From positions 1-10,680 of the forward strand of contig CANOFK010000019.1 of NCBI GenBank assembly GCA_947565265.1: 10,680 nt of DNA, read 5' to 3'. A model generated the notes under the pieces. That model saw nothing but the letters and a program-made list of their open reading frames with translations. It had not been told where the DNA came from and did not search any database. How positions within the stretch are numbered: position 1 is the first letter of the stretch; the number at the start of each line of letters is the position of its first letter. The position numbers and the translations under genes were made by a program. The DNA is from an uncultured Clostridia bacterium (lineage in GTDB: Bacteria > Bacillota > Clostridia > Oscillospirales > Acutalibacteraceae). Below are positions 1 to 6,465 of this stretch, one piece after another.

Positions 1-815
1 ACGCCCTGCGGGCCGGGAAAAACGTGCTGTGCGAAAAGCCCGCCGCCCGCACCTACGCCGAGGCCCTGGAGATGCAGAAGGCCCAGCATGAAACCGGCAA
101 GGTGCTGAACATCGGCGTGGTGAACCGGTTTAACGACAGCGTTAACCGCATTAAGCAGTATATTGACGCGGGCAAGCTGGGGGACATCCACCATGTGTAC
201 GCCAGCTTTAGGGCCCACCGCTCTATACCCGGGCTGGGCGGGGCCTTTACCACCAAGGACATTGCCGGCGGCGGCGCCCTCATCGACTGGGGTGTGCATT
301 ACCTGGATATTGTGATGTACTGCTGCGGCGACCCCAAGGTAAAGACTGTTTCCGGCGACACCTTCTGCAAGCTGGGCAAGGACATGAAGAACTACACCTA
401 TGTGGACATGTGGGCCGAGGCCAGCAGCGATAAGGAGAACGGCGTGTACGACGTGGACGACTCTGTTACCGGCATGATCCGCACCGAGGGGCCGGTCATC
501 ACCCTGAACGGCGCCTGGGCCCAGAACATCGGCGAGAGCGAAACCTATATTGACTTTATGGGGGACAAGGGCGGCATCCGCCTGCGCTACGGCAGCGACT
601 TCACCTACTACACCGCGGAGAACGGCGCGCTGGTGGAGTATACCCCCCACTTTAAGATGCGCGACCACTTCCAGAACGAGATCGACGCGTTTGTGGACTG
701 CGTTAAGACCGGGAAGAAACTGGCCTCCCACATCGACACGGTGATCATCACCGCGGAGATGATGCAGGCGATTTACGACTCTGCCGAACAGCACCGGGAG
801 ATTACCTTAGGGTAA
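1..815 (+). CDS. Gfo/Idh/MocA family NAD(P)-dependent oxidoreductase, 5'-truncated
   Basis: The gene enters from the left edge. Its frame is open from base 3 (ALRAGKNVLCEKPAA), so the GTG at 24 is an internal valine and not a start. About 270 residues are visible. The cofactor-domain motif EKP, which holds the conserved lysine, lies at visible residues 11-13. The Rossmann GxGxxG motif is outside the window. The C-terminal substrate domain contains GGGALIDWGVHYLD, the usual D-x3-H catalytic block of the family. Members oxidise or reduce sugars, inositols or aminosugars with NAD(P); the substrate cannot be read here. The next gene starts 7 bp downstream and a sugar phosphate isomerase/epimerase follows, so a role in carbohydrate or polyol catabolism is likely. 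The family call is secure; the specific enzyme is not. Confidence 0.93.
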   Translation, partial: ALRAGKNVLCEKPAARTYAEALEMQKAQHETGKVLNIGVVNRFNDSVNRIKQYIDAGKLGDIHHVYASFRAHRSIPGLGGAFTTKDIAGGGALIDWGVHYLDIVMYCCGDPKVKTVSGDTFCKLGKDMKNYTYVDMWAEASSDKENGVYDVDDSVTGMIRTEGPVITLNGAWAQNIGESETYIDFMGDKGGIRLRYGSDFTYYTAENGALVEYTPHFKMRDHFQNEIDAFVDCVKTGKKLASHIDTVIITAEMMQAIYDSAEQHREITLG

Positions 816-822
816 GCAGGGT

Positions 823-1359
823 ATGGCCAAAAATGATAACGCCCATGCCCGCCGGTTCTATGAGAGCCTGGCGCTGCTGGACCGGGACGCGGCCGTAGAG
901 TTTGCGGAAAAGCACCCCCTCTCCAAGTCCGCCACGATGGAAAAGAAGTTTGCCTGGGCCAAGGCCCAGTGCGGGTTCCTGGAGGGGCGCTTTTCCCTGG
1001 AGGACATCGGGGACATCCGGGCCCGCTGCCACTGTGAGGCAGGGGCGGCTTTGGCGGCGCGTATGCGGGGGTACCTTGCCCAGGCGGCGGATCTGGCAGC
1101 GTTTGCCCGGCTCTTTAACGAAAAGGAGAAGTACGTAAGCCTGGAGGCCACAGAGGGCGGGCTGCTGGTGATTTACCCGGTGTGCTACTGCTCTTGCATA
1201 AAGCGGGTGGAGGAGCATATTTCCCGGACTTGGTGCCTGTGCACCCTGGGCCATGTGCGCGGCCTGTTTGGCCAGGTGCTGGGCCGGGAGCCCAGGGTGG
1301 AACTTCTGGAAACGATCAAGTCCGGCGGCCAGCGGTGTGTTGTTAAAGTCTATATGTGA
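823..1359 (+). CDS. Cysteine-rich DUF6144-like protein
   Basis: This 178-residue soluble protein has no signal peptide or membrane segment. It starts at ATG 823, 7 bp after the dehydrogenase stop, behind a weak purine-rich site, so translation is probably coupled. The N-terminal half is helical and contains C50 and the pair C69/C71 (RARCHCEAG). The C-terminal half has a C121-Y-C-S-C125 cluster, then C138-L-C140 leading into GHVRGLFGQVLG, then a terminal block (VELLETIKSGG, C172). This layout resembles the DUF6144 / V4R-like small ligand-binding families of Firmicutes and archaea. I make that match from memory of the pattern, not from a search. Function is unknown. The clustered cysteines suggest binding of a metal or a small thiol-reactive ligand. 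Its place between two sugar-metabolism genes is unexplained. Confidence 0.85.
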   Translation: MAKNDNAHARRFYESLALLDRDAAVEFAEKHPLSKSATMEKKFAWAKAQCGFLEGRFSLEDIGDIRARCHCEAGAALAARMRGYLAQAADLAAFARLFNEKEKYVSLEATEGGLLVIYPVCYCSCIKRVEEHISRTWCLCTLGHVRGLFGQVLGREPRVELLETIKSGGQRCVVKVYM

Positions 1360-1381
1360 TATCTTACAAAGGAGGATCATT

Positions 1382-2221
1382 ATGTATCATTACCCCATAG
1401 GCGTGTTGCTGGAGTCTTTCCAGATGGACGTACTAAAGGCCCTGGACAAGGCCAAAGAACTGGGCATGGCCGGTGTGCAGATCCGTGTGACGGACGGCGA
1501 CCTGACCCCGGAGGCCCTGACCCCCGAAAAGCGGCGGGAACTGCTGAAGGAAGTGAAGGACCGGGGGCTGATCGTTTCCGCCCTGTGCGGGGACATTGGG
1601 GCCTTTGACAACCCGGAGATCAACCCGGGCCGGATTGAGCGGAGCAAGCGCATTGTGGATCTGGCCAAGGACCTGGAAACGGATATTGTGACCACCCACA
1701 TCGGCGTGGTGCCGGAGGACAAGGCCCACCCCCGGTACGCCGTGATGCAGGACACCTGCGGGGAGCTGGCGGCTTACGCGGACCAGATGCAGGCCCATTT
1801 CGCCATTGAAACAGGCCCGGAAACGGCCGTGACTTTGAAGGGCTTTTTGGACGGGCTGCACTCTACCGGGGTGGCGGTGAACCTGGACCCGGCCAACTTT
1901 GTGATGGTGACCGGGGACGACCCGGTGCAGGCGGTGTATACGCTGAAGGACTATATCTTCCACACCCATGCCAAGGACGGCCGGCGGCTGCGGTACGTGG
2001 CGCCGGAGATCGTATACGGGCTGGCGGAGGAAGAGATGCTGGGCAGCAGCTCCTTTATCGAGCTGCCTTTGGGCGAAGGGGATGTGGACTTCCCCAACTA
2101 CCTGAAGGCCCTGGACGAGATTGGCTACAAGGGCTTTTTGACCATTGAGCGGGAAGTGGGCGACGACCCGGCCGGGGATATTGCCACGGCGGTGAAGTTC
2201 TTGGAGAACCTGATAAAATAA
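1382..2221 (+). CDS. Sugar phosphate isomerase/epimerase (xylose isomerase-like TIM barrel)
   Basis: The protein has 279 residues. The frame is open further upstream, but ATG 1382 is chosen because GGAGG at 1371-1375 lies 6 bases before it and the upstream extension belongs to the previous gene's frame. The family is the metal-dependent AP endonuclease 2 / xylose isomerase-like TIM barrel. Likely metal ligands are E143 (AIETG), D169 (NLDPAN), H196 (FHTHAKDG) and E256 (FLTIERE). H106 in THIG is another conserved active-site residue. Such enzymes isomerise or epimerise ketoses, inosose or sugar phosphates and are often paired with Gfo/Idh/MocA dehydrogenases, as here. The likely job is a step in breakdown of an unusual sugar or polyol. 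The operon appears to end here, since hairpins follow within 45 bp. Confidence 0.92.
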   Translation: MYHYPIGVLLESFQMDVLKALDKAKELGMAGVQIRVTDGDLTPEALTPEKRRELLKEVKDRGLIVSALCGDIGAFDNPEINPGRIERSKRIVDLAKDLETDIVTTHIGVVPEDKAHPRYAVMQDTCGELAAYADQMQAHFAIETGPETAVTLKGFLDGLHSTGVAVNLDPANFVMVTGDDPVQAVYTLKDYIFHTHAKDGRRLRYVAPEIVYGLAEEEMLGSSSFIELPLGEGDVDFPNYLKALDEIGYKGFLTIEREVGDDPAGDIATAVKFLENLIK

Positions 2222-2244
2222 GGCGGCACGCGCCGGGGCGCATA

Positions 2245-2292
2245 AAAAGTCTTGGAAGAATCGTAAGAAACTTTCTGAAGAAAGTTTTTTAC
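2245..2292 (+). repeat. Intergenic hairpin element, copy A (possible terminator)
   Basis: A 13-bp stem (2263-2275 paired with 2280-2292, one G-T wobble) encloses the tetraloop TGAA, and the right arm carries a run of six T. The left flank reads AAAAAGTCTTGGAAGA. The same stem, the same TGAA loop and the reverse complement of this flank occur at 4126-4175, so this is one copy of an interspersed element in opposite orientations. It may also act as a weak terminator after the isomerase gene. Confidence 0.7.
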
Positions 2293-2326
2293 GCCGCCGG
2301 AGGCGGCCATAGCCCCACGCTTACCC

Positions 2327-2392
2327 AAAACGGGAATACTGTGCCCCCTGGGCTTACGGCCAGGGGAAAGCTTACAGTATTCCCGTTTTTTT
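2327..2392 (+). terminator. Rho-independent terminator with nested inner hairpin
   Basis: A perfect 16-bp stem pairs 2327-2342 (AAAACGGGAATACTGT) with 2374-2389 (ACAGTATTCCCGTTTT) and runs into seven T. The large loop holds a second stem, CCCCTGG 2345-2351 with CCAGGGG 2360-2366. It separates the sugar operon from the YitT-family gene. Confidence 0.85.
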
Positions 2393-2402
2393 GCGCAAAG
2401 GC

Positions 2403-2431
2403 TTGTAAAATGGCGCAAACAGTGTTAAAAT
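2403..2431 (+). promoter_or_regulatory. Probable sigma-A promoter for the YitT-family gene
   Basis: TTGTAA at 2403-2408 (4 of 6 matches to the -35 consensus) and TAAAAT at 2426-2431 (5 of 6 to the -10) are separated by 17 bp. They sit just after a strong terminator and about 45 bp before the start codon, which fits a new transcription unit. Confidence 0.55.
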
Positions 2432-2476
2432 TCATATAGCCATGTGTTGGCAAAGTATGGTTTAGGAGGAATGAAA

Positions 2477-3394
2477 ATGGACGAGGAAACTCTCAACCGG
2501 TCCCGGCTGGGGAACTTGCTGCGCAAGGGGTTCAGCCGGGCAAGGGCAAGCCTGCAAAAGTTTTTGACCATCAACCTGGGGGTACTGCTGTCGTCGCTGG
2601 GGGTGTACTTTTTTAAGTTCCCCAACAACTTTACAACAGGCGGGGTCAGCGGCCTATCCATTATATTGGGGCGGCTGGTGCCGGTGGCGTGGCTGTCGCC
2701 GGCCACGATGATGTGGGTCATCAACATGGTGCTGCTGGCGGTAGGCTTTATGTTTTTAAGCAAGGATTTTGGCTTTTGGACGGCCTATTGCAGCGTGGCC
2801 TTTTCGGCGGAAACCTGGCTGCTGGAAAAGCTGTGCCCGATGGAAACCCCGTTTACCGACCAGCCCCTTTTGGAGCTGTGCTTTGCCGTTATGCTGCCCG
2901 CGGTGGGGTCGGCGCTGCTGTTTAACAGCAATGCCTCTACCGGGGGGACGGACATAGTGGCCATGATACTGAAAAAATACACGGGCCTTGAGGACATCGG
3001 CAAGGCGCTGTTTGCCAGCGACGGGCTTATCGCCCTGTCCGCCTGCTGGATATTCGGGATGAAAACCGGGCTTTTCTCCCTGCTGGGCCTGTTTTTAAAG
3101 GCCTTTGTGGTGGACTCGGTGATCGAGAACATCAACCTGTGCAAGTTTTTCTCCATTGTCACCTCAAAGCCCCAGGAGATCTGCGACTATATCATCCACG
3201 ATATGAACCGCAGCTCTACGGTGGTGGACGCGGTGGGGGCCTACTCCCACGTGGGCTGCAAGGTGGTGCTGATAGCCTGCCGCCGGGGCGAGGCGCTGCG
3301 GCTGCGGCAAAAATGCAAGCAGGTAGACCCCCAGTGCTTTATGTTTATCACCAATACCAGCGAGATTATCGGCAAGGGGTTCCGCACCGTATAG
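2477..3394 (+). CDS. YitT family membrane protein (DUF161/DUF2179)
   Basis: The protein has 305 residues. ATG 2477 is preferred because AGGAGG at 2464-2469 is 7 bases upstream; the alternative ATG at 2471 is only one base from it. A basic N-terminus is followed by several hydrophobic segments (roughly residues 33-48, 57-70, 76-95, 134-150, 178-194, 198-215). Two family blocks stand out: FPNNFTTGGVSG near residue 48 and FNSNASTGGTDIVAMIL near 149. Both are the conserved TGG repeats of the YitT membrane domain. The last ~85 residues (from about 222) form the soluble DUF2179 domain, ending with a CFMFITNTSEIIGKGF block. Members are multipass inner-membrane proteins of uncertain function, sometimes proposed to be transporters. 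It has its own predicted promoter and is followed 91 bp later by an HD-domain gene. Confidence 0.92.
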   Translation: MDEETLNRSRLGNLLRKGFSRARASLQKFLTINLGVLLSSLGVYFFKFPNNFTTGGVSGLSIILGRLVPVAWLSPATMMWVINMVLLAVGFMFLSKDFGFWTAYCSVAFSAETWLLEKLCPMETPFTDQPLLELCFAVMLPAVGSALLFNSNASTGGTDIVAMILKKYTGLEDIGKALFASDGLIALSACWIFGMKTGLFSLLGLFLKAFVVDSVIENINLCKFFSIVTSKPQEICDYIIHDMNRSSTVVDAVGAYSHVGCKVVLIACRRGEALRLRQKCKQVDPQCFMFITNTSEIIGKGFRTV

Positions 3395-3485
3395 CGGGGG
3401 CTTGCCGGGGCGCCTTTGGGGGAGCCGGTTTACCGGGTATGCTTACAGGGTAGGATTTTATAATTTTTGAAAGGAGCGGATAACG

Positions 3486-4073
3486 ATGGCTAACCCGTAT
3501 AAGGAGGAATTTTGCCAGATTTTTCAGACCCATGTGACCCGCAGCGGCAGCGAAAAGCTGCTGGAATGGCTGGGCAGCAAGGACTTTTTTACCGCGCCGG
3601 CCAGCACCAAGTATCACTGTGCCTGCGAGTATGGGCTGGTGATGCACAGCATCAACGTATATAAGGTGCTGCGGGAGAAATACTTTGAGGAGGGCGACAG
3701 CGAGGAGAGCTTTGCCATTTGCGGGCTGCTGCACGACCTTTGCAAGGCCCAGTTTTACAAGGTGAGTACCCGCAACGTGAAAAACGACCAGACCGGCCAG
3801 TGGGAAAAAGTGCCCTTTTACACCACCGAGGACGCTTTCCCCTATGGGCACGGGGAAAAGTCTGTCTTTCTTATCGAGCGCTTTATTCGCCTGAAAACCG
3901 ACGAGGCCGTGGCCATCCGCTGGCATATGGGCGGCTTTGACGAGGCCGTGAAGGGAGGCAGCTTTGCCATCAGCCAGGCCTACGACCGCTACCCCCTGGC
4001 CGTGAAACTCCACTTGGCTGACCTGGAAGCTACCTACCTGCGGGAACACGGCACCTCCGGCGGCAACCGCTAG
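3486..4073 (+). CDS. HD-domain metal-dependent phosphohydrolase
   Basis: This 195-residue soluble protein starts at ATG 3486, with AAGGAG at 3471-3476. The HD motif is in GLLHDLCK (H83-D84). Other probable metal ligands are H54 (GLVMHSINVYK), H122 (YGHGEKS), H147 (RWHMGG) and D179 (LHLADLEATYL), giving the H...HD...H...H...D order of the superfamily. Such proteins hydrolyse phosphate esters such as nucleotides or cyclic nucleotides; the substrate is not evident. The 91-bp gap from the YitT-family gene has no terminator. It contains a perfect TATAAT at 3459-3464 but no convincing -35, so the gene may be read through, have its own weak promoter, or both. It is followed by hairpins at 4103-4157. 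Confidence 0.88.
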   Translation: MANPYKEEFCQIFQTHVTRSGSEKLLEWLGSKDFFTAPASTKYHCACEYGLVMHSINVYKVLREKYFEEGDSEESFAICGLLHDLCKAQFYKVSTRNVKNDQTGQWEKVPFYTTEDAFPYGHGEKSVFLIERFIRLKTDEAVAIRWHMGGFDEAVKGGSFAISQAYDRYPLAVKLHLADLEATYLREHGTSGGNR

Positions 4074-4102
4074 GCGCTTTCTGCCTCCCCGGCACGGTTT
4101 TT

Positions 4103-4119
4103 GTGGGGCGCTGCCCCAC
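4103..4119 (+). repeat. Perfect GC-rich hairpin downstream of the HD gene
   Basis: GTGGGGC at 4103-4109 pairs with GCCCCAC at 4113-4119 across a 3-base loop. It lies 30 bp after the HD-domain stop codon and directly before hairpin element copy B. A CCCCACGC stretch also lies next to copy A (2313-2320), so this may be part of the same mobile or repeated unit. It lacks a T-run of its own. Confidence 0.6.
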
Positions 4120-4125
4120 GCCCCG

Positions 4126-4175
4126 TTTAAGAAACTTTTTGAAAAAAGTTTCTTAAAAATCTTCCAAAACTTTTG
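4126..4175 (-). repeat. Intergenic hairpin element, copy B (inverted relative to copy A)
   Basis: A perfect 14-bp stem pairs TTTAAGAAACTTTT (4126-4139) with AAAAGTTTCTTAAA (4144-4157) around the tetraloop TGAA. The right flank ATCTTCCAAAACTTTT (4159-4174) is the near reverse complement of the left flank of copy A. The pair closing the loop is C-G in copy A and T-A here, and another base pair also differs with pairing kept, which suggests selection on an RNA or DNA fold. As an A/T-rich stem with T tracts it may terminate transcription of the HD gene. Confidence 0.7.
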
Positions 4176-4251
4176 CGCGCGCGGGGGAGGGGGCAAATGC
4201 CGTTTGGCTTTTGGACGCGGAGGTAGGCTTTGGAGGAGTTTTTACTGTTTT

Positions 4252-4318
4252 ACTTTTTTTCTTTTTCATTTTTTTGACAGGCGTATAGCATGGGGTAAGG
4301 ATGAAAAAAGAAAAAAGT
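4252..4318 (+). promoter_or_regulatory. T-rich/A-rich inverted repeat around a TTGACA box
   Basis: The arm 4252-4269 (A-C-T7-C-T5-CAT) is nearly the reverse complement of 4301-4318 (ATG-A6-G-A6-GT). Between them lies TTGACA at 4274-4279, a perfect -35 box. The matching -10 region near 4296-4302 (TAAGGAT) is poor. If it is a promoter, transcripts would run through the palindrome array into the ABC transporter genes, giving a leader of almost 300 bases. Promoter status is tentative; the inverted repeat is plainly visible. Confidence 0.35.
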
Positions 4319-4393
4319 TTTTCGGGGAAGTTCTTATAAGTTGGCTGAAGGCTTTGGGAAGAGGAAAGCAGTGGGGCACCATAAAGTTTAGGG

Positions 4394-4560
4394 CCGCCCT
4401 TTTTAAAGGGCGGTGGGTCCAGGGCAAAGCCCTGGCGGGTCTGGGCGGAGCCCAGCGGGCCTGGGCAGAGCCCAGCGGGTCTGGGCGGAGCCCAGCGGGC
4501 CTGGGCAGAGCCCAGCGGGTTTGGGCAGAGCCCAGCGGGTTTGGGCGGGGCCCAGTGGAG
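4394..4560 (+). repeat. Tandem array of palindromic 20-bp units upstream of the ABC genes
   Basis: Six head-to-tail 20-bp units begin at 4441, 4461, 4481, 4501, 4521 and 4541. Each has the form YTGGGC-RGR-GCCCAG plus a CGGG-type spacer, so each is a 6-bp hairpin. Units 1-2 and 3-4 are identical as 40-bp pairs, which points to recent duplication. A related 7-bp hairpin (CCAGGGC-AAA-GCCCTGG, 4419-4435) precedes them, and before that another (CCGCCCTTT with AAAGGGCGG, 4394-4413). The unit length is not a multiple of three and open frames run through on both strands, so the apparent repetitive peptides are not credible proteins. The array ends 24 bp before the ATPase start codon. It could form a chain of RNA hairpins in the leader, or be a selfish or recombination-prone repeat. 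Confidence 0.9.
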
Positions 4561-4584
4561 CGAAAAAGGAAAGTGGGTGGGAGC

Positions 4585-5637
4585 ATGGACGCGTTTGCAG
4601 CGTTTGACTTAACGAAGGCATATGGAGAGAACACGGCGCTACGGGGGGTAAACTTGCAGGTACCGGAGGGGGGCTCGATGGCCTGTGTGGGGCCGGAGGG
4701 CGCGGGAAAGACCACCCTTGCCCGGCTGATGGCGGGGCTGGGGCGGCCCAGTTCCGGGGGGTGCAGTGTGCTGGGGCTATCGCCGGCGCATGAATCGGCC
4801 AGGCTGCACGGGATGATGGGGGCGGTGCTGTACAGCGCAAAGCTGTACGGCAGCATGAGCCTTTGGGACAATATGCGTTTTTTTGCGGGGGCCCATTATG
4901 TGCCCAAAGACCAGGGCATAGAGCGGGCATCCTTTTTGCTGCACCGGCTGAACATATGGGACGAGCGGGACAAGCACCCCGGCCAGTTACCCACCGGGGT
5001 ACTGAAACGGGCCGGGCTGGCCAGGGCGCTGATCCATTGCCCCAAGGTACTGCTGTTTGACGAGCAGGGGGCCGGGATGGACCTGGAAACCGCCGAGATG
5101 GTGCGGGGGCTGCTGCGGTATGTGATCCAGGAGGAGGGGGTGAGCCTGCTGTTTTGCACCAAAAACATGAACTACGCCCCCGGCGTGTGCAGCAGCTTTG
5201 CCCTGCTGGACAGGGGTGCGCTGATGGCGCGGGGCAGCATGGAGGCCCTGCGGGTAGGGGGCGGCGTGCGCCTGCGGGCTGCCCTGCGGCTGGCAGAGGG
5301 CCAACCGGGCCCTACGGGCTTTTACCAGCAAGAGGGCCTTTGGCAGCGGGAGATACAGGCGGAGGAGGAGATGCCCCGGCTGATCGCCCAGGCGGTGGCG
5401 GCAGGGGGCAGCCTGTACGAGGCCAGGGTGATACGCCCCAGCCTGGAAGAGATATACGCGGCCTACCTGGCCGGCGGACGGAGAAGGGAGGCATTTCATG
5501 GAACAACGGGCGAAACACGGACCGGCCCAGCGGGAGCGGAGCCCCCGGCCGGCAGCCCAGAAGGAGGGGAAAACCAGGCTGTTTTCCTCGGCGGAACTGC
5601 TGCTGGTGAAGAAGGACCTGGCGACCATTTGGGCTAA
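4585..5637 (+). CDS. ABC transporter ATP-binding protein with degenerate motifs
   Basis: The frame is open from 4204, but ATG 4585 is the real start: the ABC fold begins at once (AFDLTKAYGENTALRGVNL), GGGAG lies just before it, and the upstream frame only reads through the palindrome array. The product has 350 residues. Walker A is GPEGAGKTT (36-44, with E where N is usual), Walker B is VLLFDE (155-160) with the catalytic Glu kept, and the signature is LPTGVLKR (135-142) instead of LSGGQ/YSTGM. The switch histidine is replaced by lysine (CTKNM, K193), and no clear Q-loop Gln is seen. The domain is of the ABC-2 exporter type. Residues from about 302 on are Gly/Pro/Glu-rich and overlap the permease gene, perhaps because the original stop codon was lost. 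Together with the permease it should form a drug, peptide or ion exporter; the cargo is unknown. Confidence 0.88.
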   Translation: MDAFAAFDLTKAYGENTALRGVNLQVPEGGSMACVGPEGAGKTTLARLMAGLGRPSSGGCSVLGLSPAHESARLHGMMGAVLYSAKLYGSMSLWDNMRFFAGAHYVPKDQGIERASFLLHRLNIWDERDKHPGQLPTGVLKRAGLARALIHCPKVLLFDEQGAGMDLETAEMVRGLLRYVIQEEGVSLLFCTKNMNYAPGVCSSFALLDRGALMARGSMEALRVGGGVRLRAALRLAEGQPGPTGFYQQEGLWQREIQAEEEMPRLIAQAVAAGGSLYEARVIRPSLEEIYAAYLAGGRRREAFHGTTGETRTGPAGAEPPAGSPEGGENQAVFLGGTAAGEEGPGDHLG

Positions 5638-6388
5638 AAACAGCCAGCGGGCACTGCTGATCGTGCTGCCCATTGCGCTGGTGGTGATTATACCCGCGGT
5701 ATACTTTGCGGCGATTTCCCTGCTGCCGGTAGAGCCAGGGGCCAGGCTGCCCCAGGCGCTGGCGGCCCTGCTGCCGGACTGGGCCGGGCGGTTGGACTAC
5801 CGGCAGGGTTGGCTGGTGGCCTTTATCGACCTGCTATGCCCGCTGCTGTTTACCTGTGTGCCGATCTTGACGGCGGCGGCCTCGGCCAGCTATGCCTTTG
5901 TAAACGAGCGGGAGAGCGGCACCCTGGAAACGTTGCTGCTGACTTCCATGGACGTGAAGGCGGTGTTCAACGCGAAAGTGACCAACTGTACCATCCTTTC
6001 GGTGCTGATCTCCGGAGTGGCCTTTGTGGCGTTTGGGATTACGGCGGTGATTGCCGCGGTGTTTGCGGGGGTGCCCTGGTTCTTCAGCTTTGAGTGGCTG
6101 GTTTTGCTGGTGCTGGTAATGCCGGTGCTTTCCCTGTCGTCGGTGGTGTTTGTGGCGCTGATCGTCAACCGGGTGCACAGCACGGGGGAGTCGTTGCAGA
6201 CCATGGGGTACCTGATCCTGCCGGTGGCGGCGCTGTATCTGGCGCAGTTTACGGGTATTTTGCGGTTGAACTGGCTGGTGCTGCTGGTTACGGCGCTGGT
6301 GCTGGGGGCAGCGGATGTGCTGCTGTTCAACCGGGCTGCCCGAAGCTTTACCCCGGAAAAGCTTTTGGCCGAGGATGAGCCGGGGTGA
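5498..6388 (+). CDS. ABC-2 type transporter permease
   Basis: The protein has 296 residues. ATG 5498 is well supported by AGGGAGG at 5485-5491, although it lies 140 bp inside the preceding ATPase gene in another frame. The first ~27 residues are basic and variable. A typical cytoplasmic segment (LFSSAELLLVKKDL) then leads to about six membrane helices near 52-76, 105-130, 162-190, 198-223, 235-252 and 257-277. The hallmark NERESGTLETLLLTSMDVKA (137-156) between helices 2 and 3 is the conserved cytoplasmic coupling loop of the NatB-like/ABC-2 family. It is the membrane half of the exporter with the upstream ATPase. No terminator is seen before the sigma gene 77 bp downstream. Confidence 0.9.
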   Translation: MEQRAKHGPAQRERSPRPAAQKEGKTRLFSSAELLLVKKDLATIWAKNSQRALLIVLPIALVVIIPAVYFAAISLLPVEPGARLPQALAALLPDWAGRLDYRQGWLVAFIDLLCPLLFTCVPILTAAASASYAFVNERESGTLETLLLTSMDVKAVFNAKVTNCTILSVLISGVAFVAFGITAVIAAVFAGVPWFFSFEWLVLLVLVMPVLSLSSVVFVALIVNRVHSTGESLQTMGYLILPVAALYLAQFTGILRLNWLVLLVTALVLGAADVLLFNRAARSFTPEKLLAEDEPG

Positions 6389-6465
6389 GGGGCGCCGGCA
6401 GCCCTAGCCGGGCCCTGGACAAGCCCCCCGGAAACGTCTATGATTAAGAAAAAGGGGGTGTGGCC

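Noticed and set aside
3366..4196. Minus-strand frame of 276 codons opposite the HD gene
   Set aside because: Antisense to a gene with clear HD motifs; no recognisable domain and no ribosome site at its start.
4301..4339. Possible 12-codon leader peptide (MKKEKSFSGKFL) after GGGGTAAGG
   Set aside because: Too short, in low-complexity A-rich DNA overlapping an inverted-repeat arm, with no regulatory codon run to suggest attenuation.
4441..4560. CRISPR-like array
   Set aside because: Units are contiguous with no variable spacers, and 20 bp is the full period. It is a tandem palindrome repeat.
4204..4584. N-terminal extension of the ABC ATPase, and repetitive Gly/Pro/Arg peptides on both strands over 4266-4930
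   Set aside because: The open frames arise from a 20-bp palindromic DNA repeat, which keeps several frames open on both strands. The ABC domain and a ribosome site begin at 4585.
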